Below, one piece after another: positions 1 to 7,769 of a stretch of 64,000 bases of DNA (within the stretch, counting starts at the first letter, position 1; each line of letters starts with the position of its first letter). A model generated the notes under the pieces. That model searched no databases and was not told the origin of the DNA. It saw nothing but the letters and a program-made list of their open reading frames with translations. The stretch comes from Herbaspirillum sp. WKF16 (lineage in GTDB: Bacteria > Pseudomonadota > Gammaproteobacteria > Burkholderiales > Burkholderiaceae_D). Where the stretch lies: assembly GCF_028993615.1 (NCBI RefSeq), contig NZ_CP118632.1, forward strand, positions 2,232,001 to 2,296,000. Reading direction: 5' to 3'. The position numbers were made by a program, and so were the translations under genes.

Positions 1-2
1 GG

Positions 3-449
3 CTGGGGGTAACGCGCCGGATTATCGAATTGTGTGTAGGCAACGAAGCGCCTTTGATGATCTCCGATGAGCATGCGATGTGGATGCGATTTGAACAAGA
101 TGGCTTACAGACCGAATGGTGGGGCGTCTACAACTTCAATCACTACTTGGTGGAAAAGGAAAACGGGATTGGCGTCAGGTTGCAGCGCGATGCCAAACCG
201 TTGCGTTTCGACGTACCCCAGACTCATGCTCACATCGATGGCTGGAAACATGTGCAGCCGATTTACCACATGATGCACCCTGACACGCCGCTCTATCACC
301 TGGATGTGGAAGAGGGCGGGAGCTATATTGCCGGCGGCTTCGTTATCAGTAGCCATGCGGTCGACCGCGATGGCGAGGGCGTTCGTTGGACTGGTGCTGG
401 AACCCATGTCGAGGCGGACGAGTTCCTTGCCTCGTTGGCCAACGCCTGA
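3..449 (+). CDS. Unrecognised protein, N-terminus outside the window
   Basis: The frame is open from base 3 to a TGA at 447-449, giving at least 148 residues, so the true start is probably upstream of the window; a TTG at 30 is only the first permitted start codon. I do not recognise the family. The visible part is rich in Trp, His and Tyr (for example EWWGVYNFNHY and YHMMHPDTPLYHLDVEEGG). It has no transmembrane segment and no Cys/Ser/Thr-rich core of the kind expected in a TOMM precursor. It ends 13 bases before a methyltransferase gene and two genes before a YcaO fusion, so it is probably co-transcribed with a RiPP maturation cluster. Base composition is low in GC like its neighbours. Confidence 0.6.
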   Translation: MGVTRRIIELCVGNEAPLMISDEHAMWMRFEQDGLQTEWWGVYNFNHYLVEKENGIGVRLQRDAKPLRFDVPQTHAHIDGWKHVQPIYHMMHPDTPLYHLDVEEGGSYIAGGFVISSHAVDRDGEGVRWTGAGTHVEADEFLASLANA

Positions 450-462
450 TCAGTTTGCGCAT

Positions 463-1017
463 ATGACCATACCAGCACCGTACACGGACGCGGACGAGGC
501 GGCGCGTGCTTCGCGTCACTATCTGTCTCGCTTCGGAGCGCAGCAGACTCCGATGCGTTTGCGTCAGGAGATCATGCGACAGCTGAATGGTGTTTCGGGT
601 GATGTGATGTGGGATGTCGGCGCCGGTTCTGGAGCGATAGCCATTGAATGGAAGATTTCGCGTCCCGAATCCCGGGTGATTGCCATTGAACGATACGAAG
701 ATCGCTGCGAGGACATCGCCTACAACGCTTTCGCTCACGGCGTACATGTCGACATCCTTCTCTCTGAACTGGAGGGCGTGCCAGCGATGTTGCCTACCCC
801 AGACATGATTTGGCTAGGCTGTCCCGGAGAAAGCGAGGTCGATCTGTTCGTGCCATTGTGGTCGTATCTGGATTCGGGCGGTTGGATGGCGTGTAATGCG
901 GTCAGCGCGCGTGGTATTGAACGGCTGCGTCGTGCGCATGAGCGCTTCGGCGGCAAGCTGGTACGCCATTCCGGTTACGACTTGCCGCGCGAACTGTGGA
1001 TCGCTCACAAGGACTGA
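463..1017 (+). CDS. CbiT/CobL-like class I SAM-dependent methyltransferase
   Basis: This 184-residue protein carries a class I SAM-binding glycine motif DVGAGSGAIAIEW near residue 50 and a following IAIERYEDRCEDIAYNA segment. Both closely resemble the precorrin-6Y C15-methyltransferase (CbiT/CobL C-terminal) family, and the length matches free-standing CbiT (about 190 residues). No other cobalamin gene is nearby. It lies between an unknown gene and the YcaO fusion, 4 bases before the latter, so I infer a methyltransferase recruited to tailor a peptide product rather than a corrin. The ATG at 463 is chosen because the frame upstream runs antisense-like through the previous gene. GC content is lower than in the rest of the window. 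Substrate unknown. Confidence 0.75.
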   Translation: MTIPAPYTDADEAARASRHYLSRFGAQQTPMRLRQEIMRQLNGVSGDVMWDVGAGSGAIAIEWKISRPESRVIAIERYEDRCEDIAYNAFAHGVHVDILLSELEGVPAMLPTPDMIWLGCPGESEVDLFVPLWSYLDSGGWMACNAVSARGIERLRRAHERFGGKLVRHSGYDLPRELWIAHKD

Positions 1018-1021
1018 TCGC

Positions 1022-3214
1022 ATGACGACATCCTCACCGGGGTTGCAGGAACGCCTGAAGGATCCAGCGCGGCTATGTCCGATATTGGCCGGAATTGGCA
1101 AGATTAGTGGCAACAGGTTGTGGATCAGACTGGCTGACGAGATCGTTGAGGTAGCAGCGCCCGGTCGCTATCTGGACAAGCTATTTGACTGGTGCCAGGG
1201 CGAGCTCTCGCTGACGCAGATTGACGAACGCGCGCTCGCACATTTCGGTGATTGCGAGTTCTCCGCTTTCGTCTCGGCCATGTTGGCAAGCGGCGTGTTA
1301 GTCGATGCCTCGCTTGGCTTGGCACATTTTTCTAGGGTACTGGAAAAGAGTGGCAAGCCTCCGCAAGCCGATTCGTGGCCAGTGGTTGCAGCCCCGAAAT
1401 TACCACAACTGGGTAACCTGATCGGACTTGGCGCCCCGCCCGCTAGCAAGCTGTTGTCGCTGGGGGCGGCACGCTCATCGACGCCCGCTTTCGGAGGTGG
1501 GGCCTTTTCGAAGGCTAGCCTGAATGTGCTCCTTTTCGCCGCCTATGGGCAAAGTAATGATGGTCACAGGATGGTCGCTTCAGCGGGCGGCTTCTATCCG
1601 TTGATACTGCATCTGGTGTTGTTGAGCGAAATTGAGGATATTCCTGCGGGTGGATACAAGGTGCACTTCACCGAGGGGGCTGTTCTGCTAGAGGCCTTGC
1701 CATCGGTTGATGTTGGTCAGGTACCGAGGGCCTTGGCAAATCCAGCCATCATGCGTGGCGCTACAGGATGGTTGCTCATTTCGGCTGATGTTCGGGCAGG
1801 CGCATTGAAATACGGTAACCGGGCGTTTTCTCATGCCTTGATCGAAGCCGGTTCGGTGGTGCAGAACATCGCGCTGGCGGCAACAGAGCAAGCTTGTGCT
1901 TGGCGCGCCATGGGAGTCATCGACATAGCTCATGCTGGCGCCGTGTTTGACTGCGATCCGGCAATTTCGCCTCCTATCGTCAGCGGCCTATTCGGCAATC
2001 CTGGTGCTGATGGTACGGACTATGGCGGAACACTATCTCGTGCATCGGAGGTTCATTTCGAATGGAAGGAGAAACGGCATGCTTGGCCGTTTCATACCGG
2101 GCAGGCGGTCATCTCTGGGCCGCAACCGGGAATGCGGGTCAGCGGCTATGGGCGTGACGCAGATCCTGCGCGCGCCTACGACAAGGCAATCGCAGAAGCC
2201 GCCGAGCGATATGCTTACCGGCAGCCACGGGGCTGCCGCGTGGGGCGGTGGGGTGAGCTGCCCGATATGCTACCGCCACAGTCATTGGTGGGATATCTAC
2301 CATCTCAATATCGCTCGAAGGACTTTCCTTATCATCCATTCGACCCGACACGCCAATATCTCTGGCGTGAGGCGATGAATATTCACACCGGAGCACGGCA
2401 TTGGTTACCCGCTGAATGCGTCTATGCCTTGTCTTCGCTTCCCGAAGAGTACAGTGCGTATCCACTTACGTCGGCAAACTCGTCAGGATGCGCGAGCGGC
2501 AGGAATGAGCAGACAGCGCAGCAGGCTGCGCTGTTTGAGGTGGTTGAACGTGATGCTTTCATGCGCCATTGGTTCGCGCAGCGTGGCGGGCAGGAGGTAA
2601 GGCAGGCCTCTCTGCCGGGCCACTGGTCATCAAGAATGGGCGAGCTGACGCGCAGAGGTTGTCACGTCAGTTTGCAGATGCTGGATCTGGGATTGTTTCC
2701 AGTCTGGTTCTTTTTCGTTCAGAACGCCGGCCGTCACTTCACGGCTGTGTCCGCCGCTGCCGGGGTAGATGTCGAGCGTTCTCTCGAATCCGTATTTTCG
2801 GAAATCGAAACCGCGGTTAGCGCAAGAATGGGACGTGCATCAGGATCAGACTTGACTCCGCGACGGGTGACGAATGCTGACGACCACGCTGAGTTGTACA
2901 CAAATCCGCGCTATTTCAGGCGTGCCGACGCGCTAGGGAGGTCACGTCTCGTAATCGATTACGACACTGTCCTCGAATGTCTTTCGCGTAATTCTGCCAA
3001 TATCGCTCTTCGTTTGCGCGATGCTGGCACATCCGCGCTATGGGTAGACATGACATTGCCCGACGCCCCCACAACGATCGATGGAACGCGCCTGGTGTCG
3101 GGCCGGATATTGGTGCCGAATGCCATCTCCATCAGTTTCGGCTACGGCAAGATGCCATTGGCGATGGATATGTTCTTACGGCGGGCGGCACGCTTCCCCC
3201 ATCCGTTCCCCTGA
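1022..3214 (+). CDS. Tri-domain TOMM maturase: leader-binding-like N-terminus + SagB-type dehydrogenase + YcaO cyclodehydratase
   Basis: This 730-residue protein has three parts. Residues 1-100 resemble the TOMM leader-binding (cyclodehydratase C / RRE-type) region. Residues about 150-310 are a SagB/ThcOx-type FMN dehydrogenase, shown by RMVASAGGFYP at 183-193, KYGNRAFSHALIEAG at 263-277 and QNIALAA. Residues about 370-730 are a YcaO domain, with YDKAIAEAAERYAYR at 386-400 and SSGCASGRN then LFEVVERDAF at 487-513. The last five residues are PHPFP, a PxPxP tail typical of azoline-forming YcaO enzymes. In that family ATP-dependent cyclisation of Cys/Ser/Thr gives azolines, and the SagB partner oxidises them to azoles. 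B and D are normally separate genes, so the fusion is unusual. No precursor peptide is visible in the window. Confidence 0.85.
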   Translation: MTTSSPGLQERLKDPARLCPILAGIGKISGNRLWIRLADEIVEVAAPGRYLDKLFDWCQGELSLTQIDERALAHFGDCEFSAFVSAMLASGVLVDASLGLAHFSRVLEKSGKPPQADSWPVVAAPKLPQLGNLIGLGAPPASKLLSLGAARSSTPAFGGGAFSKASLNVLLFAAYGQSNDGHRMVASAGGFYPLILHLVLLSEIEDIPAGGYKVHFTEGAVLLEALPSVDVGQVPRALANPAIMRGATGWLLISADVRAGALKYGNRAFSHALIEAGSVVQNIALAATEQACAWRAMGVIDIAHAGAVFDCDPAISPPIVSGLFGNPGADGTDYGGTLSRASEVHFEWKEKRHAWPFHTGQAVISGPQPGMRVSGYGRDADPARAYDKAIAEAAERYAYRQPRGCRVGRWGELPDMLPPQSLVGYLPSQYRSKDFPYHPFDPTRQYLWREAMNIHTGARHWLPAECVYALSSLPEEYSAYPLTSANSSGCASGRNEQTAQQAALFEVVERDAFMRHWFAQRGGQEVRQASLPGHWSSRMGELTRRGCHVSLQMLDLGLFPVWFFFVQNAGRHFTAVSAAAGVDVERSLESVFSEIETAVSARMGRASGSDLTPRRVTNADDHAELYTNPRYFRRADALGRSRLVIDYDTVLECLSRNSANIALRLRDAGTSALWVDMTLPDAPTTIDGTRLVSGRILVPNAISISFGYGKMPLAMDMFLRRAARFPHPFP

Positions 3215-3239
3215 ATTCACCCAGTCGCCGGACGACATG

Positions 3240-4328
3240 TCAGGCATTTGGGGGGCGACAGATGTCTGGCAGCATTAATGGGTAGATATTGGGATGAACC
3301 ATCGGATGGCTGTTCATTTCAAGCAGCCAGACCCGATCCTCGTGGTCGACCACAGCATCAATGGTGAACAGCAGGTTCTGGAGCTCCTCCGAGATGTGCT
3401 TGTACAGGCTTGCTGCAGCATGCGCCACCTGATGTCGCACGGAAGAGGAACACGCATTCCAGTTGTCTCGATCAAGGAAAGTGACATTATCGAATGGTGT
3501 CACGTATTTGAAATCGATCCAGATGCGTTCGCCCGCTTTGGGCACCGAGTCGAGACGCACTCCTTGCCAGGCCAAGATATCCGCCGAGGTGTCCAGCGAC
3601 AGCACCTTATCGACGTTGCTGCGCCGATATCCGGCAAGTTCCTGAAGGCTCCTTCGACCATCGCCAATCAGGTAAGGCGGTTCGATTACCTCGACCGCCG
3701 CTACATGCTGGTTCCAGCACCATATTTTCATGCTGCGTCCGGGAATGAACTGTTCGTAGAATTGTTCCGGCCCCGCGAGCGGTCGTTTTACCAGGCTTGT
3801 CTTGTACGGACCGACGATGTTTGCGCCGAACGATCCATTCCTTGGTTTAATCAGATAGTCTTCCGCTAGAAATTCGCCGCTATTCCAGCCGGCGGGCACA
3901 CGTAGCTTTAGTTTGCTGGCGCTGAGCTTGAATCGTGCCTTATCGAGCGATTCGGGCCACGTCGGCGAGGCATCCGGGACCCAGCCAATAAAGGCTCCTT
4001 TGCCGTCAAAGAGACGTGTATAGCCCATTCTTCCCGCGACTTTAGTTGAGAATCTGGGTTGCAGCCTGATTACGCGACCTGCTAAGTGAATGGAGAGCGC
4101 AAATGTATCTGCTGACACATGGACCTGACCATTGCAGTCCTTAACCCACTGGGAAATGCGGTTGAGATGATGCAGCGGTTGGAAGATGTAGAACATATCT
4201 CGAAAGGCGACTTTGCGAATCAGCTTGCGATAGCGCTCAAGGCGCCATGTTTTAGATGAGAGCCAGGGCCACAGCTCGCGACAGCAAGCAGGCTTCTCAC
4301 GTCTCGATCCAGTCGAAGATTGTGCCAA
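3240..4328 (-). CDS. ATP-grasp ligase, cyanophycin-synthetase/RimK-like
   Basis: This 362-residue protein, read from a TTG at 4328, has an ATP-grasp fold. YLIKPRNGSFGANIVGP is the nucleotide-binding loop. FYEQFIPGRSMKIWCW followed by PPYLIGDGRRSLQEL matches the ligase segment of CphA and GshF-like enzymes. DAVVDHEDRVWLLEMNSHP is the metal-binding end, followed by a His-rich tail as in CphA. No Mur-ligase domain follows. It converges with the YcaO fusion, separated by only 25 bases, and shares its low GC. I infer an amide-forming enzyme acting on a peptide or amino acid, possibly in the same pathway. A TGA sits directly before the TTG, so the start is TTG or the ATG at 4196; the first 44 residues are uncertain. 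Confidence 0.75.
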   Translation of the reverse strand: MAQSSTGSRREKPACCRELWPWLSSKTWRLERYRKLIRKVAFRDMFYIFQPLHHLNRISQWVKDCNGQVHVSADTFALSIHLAGRVIRLQPRFSTKVAGRMGYTRLFDGKGAFIGWVPDASPTWPESLDKARFKLSASKLKLRVPAGWNSGEFLAEDYLIKPRNGSFGANIVGPYKTSLVKRPLAGPEQFYEQFIPGRSMKIWCWNQHVAAVEVIEPPYLIGDGRRSLQELAGYRRSNVDKVLSLDTSADILAWQGVRLDSVPKAGERIWIDFKYVTPFDNVTFLDRDNWNACSSSVRHQVAHAAASLYKHISEELQNLLFTIDAVVDHEDRVWLLEMNSHPMVHPNIYPLMLPDICRPPNA

Positions 4329-4396
4329 TCAACTCCCATGAGTGCCTGTTTGAGCCGACAGTAATTTATGAGTTGTATTATGGGCAGAAATGAAAA

Positions 4397-4420
4397 ACGG
4401 GCCGAAAGGCCCGTTTTTTT
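4397..4420 (-). terminator. Intrinsic terminator of tRNA-Ser, symmetric
   Basis: A perfect 7-bp stem (ACGGGCC with GGCCCGT, loop GAAA) is flanked by A and T tracts on both sides. It lies just beyond the 3' end of tRNA-Ser on the minus strand and upstream of the ATP-grasp gene. Confidence 0.8.
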
Positions 4421-4428
4421 TAAAGCTT

Positions 4429-4522
4429 TGGCGGAGACGGAGGGATTCGAACCCTCGATACAGGTTTAAGCCCATATGCTTCCTTAGCAGGGAAGTGCCT
4501 TCGACCACTCGGCCACGTCTCC
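4429..4522 (-). tRNA. tRNA-Ser(GCU)
   Basis: This 94-nt class II tRNA includes an encoded CCA. The acceptor stem starts GGAGACG and closes with CGTCTCC followed by GCCA. The anticodon arm is CTTCC-CTGCTAA-GGAAG, giving anticodon GCT for serine AGC/AGU codons. A long variable arm and the GGTTCGAATCC T-arm are present. It has its own promoter upstream and a terminator downstream. Its 3' end faces the low-GC cluster at 1-4328, which is the usual side for integrated islands. Confidence 0.95.
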
Positions 4523-4563
4523 ACACTGCAGGCTGTTGTTACTCTGCCTGAGCGAAGTCACGC

Positions 4564-4592
4564 ATAATAGCTTCTCATCTGCGTTTGGTCAA
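4564..4592 (-). promoter_or_regulatory. Sigma70 promoter of tRNA-Ser
   Basis: On the minus strand TTGACC (4592-4587) is separated by 17 bases from TATTAT (4569-4564). It is followed by a GC-rich GCGTGAC stretch that resembles the discriminator of stringently controlled stable-RNA promoters. The tRNA 5' end is about 42 bases beyond the -10 box. Confidence 0.7.
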
Positions 4593-4645
4593 TCAGCGTC
4601 TTGCAAAAAAACACTGATTTTTCCGTCGACTTTTTCTGGCGCGGA

Positions 4646-5899
4646 TTACTTGGCGCTGTCGAGGTCGAAGGCCTTGTGCAGGGCGCGTACGGCCAGCTCC
4701 ATGTACTTCTCGTCGATCAGCACCGAGATCTTGATTTCGGAGGTGGAGATCATCTGGATGTTGACGCCTTCTTCCGACAGCGTGCGGAACATCTGCGATG
4801 CGATGCCGACGTGGCTGCGCATGCCCACGCCCACCACCGAGACCTTCGAGACCTTGGTGTCGCCGTTGATCGAGGCGGCGCCGATGTGGGCCTTGACGCT
4901 GTTGTTGAGCACTTCGACGGCCTTGGCGTATTCGCCGCGCGGAACCGTGAAGGTGAAGTCGGTCTTGCCGTCGACGGACTGGTTCTGGATGATCATGTCC
5001 ACTTCGATGTTGGCGTCGGCTACCGGGCCCAGGATCTGGTAGGCGATGCCTGGACGATCGGGGACGCCCAGCACGGTGATCTTGGCTTCGTCGCGCGAGA
5101 AGGCGATGCCGGTGATGGTTGCTTGTTCCATGTTGTTGTCTTCCTCAAACGAAATCAGGGTGCCGGAAACGGTTTCCTCGGCGAGCGGCATGAGCGGGTC
5201 TGTCAGCGACGACAGCACGCGGGTCGGCATCTTGTAGTTGCCGGCGAATTCCACCGAGCGGATCTGCAGGACCTTGGAGCCCAGCGAGGCCATTTCCAGC
5301 ATTTCCTCGAAGGTGACCGTGTTCAGGCGGCGCGCTTCGCTGACCACGCGCGGGTCGGTGGTGTAGACGCCGTCGACGTCGGTGTAGATCAGGCATTCGG
5401 CTGCCTTGATGGCGGCGGCGACCGCCACGGCCGAGGTGTCCGAGCCGCCGCGGCCCAGGGTGGTGATGTTGCCGTCGGCGTCAACGCCCTGGAAGCCGGT
5501 GATGATCACGATCTTGCCGGCGTTCAGGTCGCGCCGGACCTTGGTGTCGTCGATCGAGCGGATGCGCGCCTTGGTGAAGGCGGAGTCGGTCTTGATCGGC
5601 ACTTGCCAGCCGGCGTAGGACACGGCTTGCTTGCCCAGCGCCTGCAGCGCGATGGCCAGCAGGGCTACCGATGCCTGTTCGCCGGTCGAGGCCAGCATGT
5701 CCAGCTCGCGGCCGTCGGGCTGGGCCATGATTTCTTTGGCCAGGCCGAGCAAACGATTGGTTTCACCGGACATCGCCGACGGAACGACGACGATCTGGTG
5801 GCCTGCGTCGTGCCACTTGGCAACGCGCTTCGCGACATTCATGATGCGCTCGGTCGAGCCCATCGATGTGCCGCCGTATTTGTGAACGTATAAAGCCAT
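4646..5899 (-). CDS. lysC: Aspartate kinase
   Basis: The 417-residue protein phosphorylates L-aspartate, the first step to lysine/diaminopimelate, threonine and methionine. The amino-acid kinase domain begins with KYGGTSMGS and contains TGFQGVDADG and LGRGGSDTSA. The C-terminal about 150 residues carry two ACT regulatory domains (ITVLGVPDRPGIAYQIL and VSVVGVGMRSHVGIA), so allosteric feedback by lysine and/or threonine is expected. Length fits monofunctional betaproteobacterial enzymes. The dap genes are in the same window at 23.7-27.4 kb. It appears to be a single-gene unit, since a 477-base gap lies upstream and the downstream tRNA has its own promoter. Confidence 0.97.
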   Translation of the reverse strand: MALYVHKYGGTSMGSTERIMNVAKRVAKWHDAGHQIVVVPSAMSGETNRLLGLAKEIMAQPDGRELDMLASTGEQASVALLAIALQALGKQAVSYAGWQVPIKTDSAFTKARIRSIDDTKVRRDLNAGKIVIITGFQGVDADGNITTLGRGGSDTSAVAVAAAIKAAECLIYTDVDGVYTTDPRVVSEARRLNTVTFEEMLEMASLGSKVLQIRSVEFAGNYKMPTRVLSSLTDPLMPLAEETVSGTLISFEEDNNMEQATITGIAFSRDEAKITVLGVPDRPGIAYQILGPVADANIEVDMIIQNQSVDGKTDFTFTVPRGEYAKAVEVLNNSVKAHIGAASINGDTKVSKVSVVGVGMRSHVGIASQMFRTLSEEGVNIQMISTSEIKISVLIDEKYMELAVRALHKAFDLDSAK

Positions 5900-6376
5900 A
5901 GGGATAGAAAAATGTGGCCGACTTTGACGAACAACCGCTAGCTAGGCCGAAGGGAACAAACCCTTGACTCTACATCCGGCGGGCCAAAACCTCAAGGAAA
6001 AGCTGGCCGGAGCGGGCTTTTGAGGCTGGTATTTGCATGTGGCAATGCAGCAAATCAAAGGTGTCGGACGTCTGGATCGGGAGATTTGCGGGGCTTGGCG
6101 CGAAACCATGCGAAAACCGTGCGAATGCAACCGTCGAGGCGCATATACGGGCAATGGAGTCGGAGGGCGCTGCGGGAGAGAGGGAGGGGGCACCAGCTGT
6201 CATGCTCTGCGATGGTCGCAGGCGGCATGGCAGTTGGTGCTGCGGTACGGATGTGATGCTTCGGTACTGCTTGCTGCTGTGCTTGCCGTTCGGCCCTTGA
6301 GGCTGCGGTTCAGACGCGCGGTGGCGGAACGCTGCATGCCCGGGGCCGTGACACGTTCATGTCCGGCGCTGCGGCA
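5900..6376. other. 477-base gap, no gene supported
   Basis: This is the upstream region of lysC and the downstream side of the DUF4148 gene, both on the minus strand. Short open frames exist in several frames, but none has family resemblance, a good ribosome-binding site or coherent composition. I see no strong terminator or canonical promoter. It presumably holds the lysC promoter. Confidence 0.5.
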
Positions 6377-6658
6377 TCAGGCGCCGCTGTACAGGTTCTG
6401 GTCCTTGGCGTTGTTGGCTTGCTGGACTTCGGTCTGCACTTGCTGGCGGGTCAGGTTGGAGGGAGCCTGGCGGACGATGGGGTACTCGTTGCGCGAAGCG
6501 ATTTCGCCGTTGGCGCGGGCGCGTTGCAGTTCAGCTTGCACGTCGGCGCGGGTCTGGGTCGAGACGAAGGCGGTGGCAGGAGGATACGGTGCTTCGGCCA
6601 TGGCGGCGCCGGCGGAGATCAACAGGGCGGCTGCGACGGTGATGTTCTTGATGTTCAT
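6377..6658 (-). CDS. DUF4148 small exported protein
   Basis: The 93-residue protein starts with a clear signal peptide (MNIKNITVAAALLISAGAAMA, cleavage after AMA). The mature part contains the TRADVQAELQRARANGEI and LTRQQVQTEV repeats that define DUF4148, a family common and multi-copy in Burkholderiales. Function is unknown; it is probably periplasmic. A good ribosome-binding site (AAGGAC) precedes the ATG. It is divergent from a LysR-type regulator with a 199-base shared upstream region, so regulation by that neighbour is possible but unproven. Confidence 0.85.
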   Translation of the reverse strand: MNIKNITVAAALLISAGAAMAEAPYPPATAFVSTQTRADVQAELQRARANGEIASRNEYPIVRQAPSNLTRQQVQTEVQQANNAKDQNLYSGA

Positions 6659-6815
6659 GATCTTGTCCTTCTTTCTTGGTGAGTTGATAAAACTCCATGG
6701 TCTCCGGCATCTGTGCGGCGGCTTTCCAGGGAGCCCGGCGGGGAGGTCTGTTGCATTCCCCCAACCGATGTACGCAGTGTAAATATTGCCTGCGCAAAGA
6801 AAAACGGCTTTAATC

Positions 6816-6831
6816 GGAATTGACTATTTCC
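6816..6831. promoter_or_regulatory. Possible LysR-type operator dyad
   Basis: GGAA and TTCC, separated by 8 bases, lie 27 bases before the LysR start codon in the divergent region shared with the DUF4148 gene. The position fits autoregulation, but the dyad is short. Confidence 0.25.
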
Positions 6832-6857
6832 AATTACGGAACAATCTGAGGGGAACT

Positions 6858-7769
6858 ATGGACCGCTTGCAATCCATGCGGGTATTCGCCAAGGTGGTGG
6901 AGCAGGGCAGCTTCGTGCGCGCGGCTGAGATCCTGGAGATCTCCAATGCGGTGGCGACGCGCTTCATCGCCGACCTGGAGTCGCACCTGGGCACCCGCCT
7001 GCTGAACCGCTCCACGCGCCGCCTCTCGCTGACCGAGTCGGGGCAGGCCTACCTGGAGCGGGTGCGCATGATCCTGGCCGAGGTCGAGGATGCCGAGGCG
7101 CTGGTGTCGCAGGACACCAAGAAGCCTGCCGGCACCCTGGCCATCTATTCGCATGCCGGTTTCGGCCAGAGCCAGCTGGGCGAGCTGGTGTCGGGCTATT
7201 CGCAGGCCTATCCCGAGGTGGTGCTGGACATCACGCTGTCCGATCGCGCCGTCGACCTGGTCGAGGAAGGCATCGATATCGGATTTTTCAGCAGCTTCCA
7301 GAAGGTGGACGCCAGCATGATCGTGCGCCAGCTGGGCATGGCCCAGGTGGTGCTGTCGGCCTCCCCGGCCTATCTGGCGCAGCGCGGCGCGCCCGAGGTG
7401 CCGGAAGACCTGACGCGGCACAGCTGCTTGAATTTCTCGCATGAATACCTGCGCCACCACTGGCACGTCAACACGGTGGACGGCGTGCAGGACGTGCCCA
7501 TCACCAGCAAGGTGGTGTCCAACAGCGGCGTGCTGCTGCGCGAGTTCGCGTTGGCGGGCATGGGGATTGCGCTGCGTCCGTCGTTTTCATTGGGGGATGA
7601 CCTGCGCTGCGGCAAGCTGGTGCGGGTGCTGCCGGAGTACGACATCGGCCAGGTCGCCATCTCGATGGCTTATCCGAGCCGGCGCTTGCTGTCGGCCAAG
7701 GTGCGCAGCTTCGTGGAGTTCGTCAGCGCGCGCTATCCGCACCCGGAGAGCGATCCCTGGCTGGGCTGA
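6858..7769 (+). CDS. LysR family transcriptional regulator
   Basis: The 303-residue protein has the N-terminal winged helix-turn-helix of LysR regulators (MDRLQSMRVFAKVVEQGSF, then AVATRFIADLESHLGTRLLNRSTRRLSLTESG, residues 1-60) and a periplasmic-binding-like effector domain from about residue 90 to 295. The MDRLQSMRVF beginning is typical of the CrgA/AaeR-like subgroup. The ATG at 6858 follows a GAGGGG ribosome-binding site. It is divergent from the DUF4148 gene and convergent with a thioredoxin-like gene whose stop codon directly follows. The effector and regulon cannot be read from sequence. Confidence 0.92.
   Translation: MDRLQSMRVFAKVVEQGSFVRAAEILEISNAVATRFIADLESHLGTRLLNRSTRRLSLTESGQAYLERVRMILAEVEDAEALVSQDTKKPAGTLAIYSHAGFGQSQLGELVSGYSQAYPEVVLDITLSDRAVDLVEEGIDIGFFSSFQKVDASMIVRQLGMAQVVLSASPAYLAQRGAPEVPEDLTRHSCLNFSHEYLRHHWHVNTVDGVQDVPITSKVVSNSGVLLREFALAGMGIALRPSFSLGDDLRCGKLVRVLPEYDIGQVAISMAYPSRRLLSAKVRSFVEFVSARYPHPESDPWLG

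Noticed and set aside
3..449. The truncated first gene as the TOMM precursor peptide
   Set aside because: The visible C-terminal part is too long and has no Cys/Ser/Thr-rich core, so a precursor elsewhere is more likely.
5900..6376. A tilS remnant upstream of lysC
   Set aside because: None of the six frames shows a recognisable tilS segment such as the SGGxDS loop.
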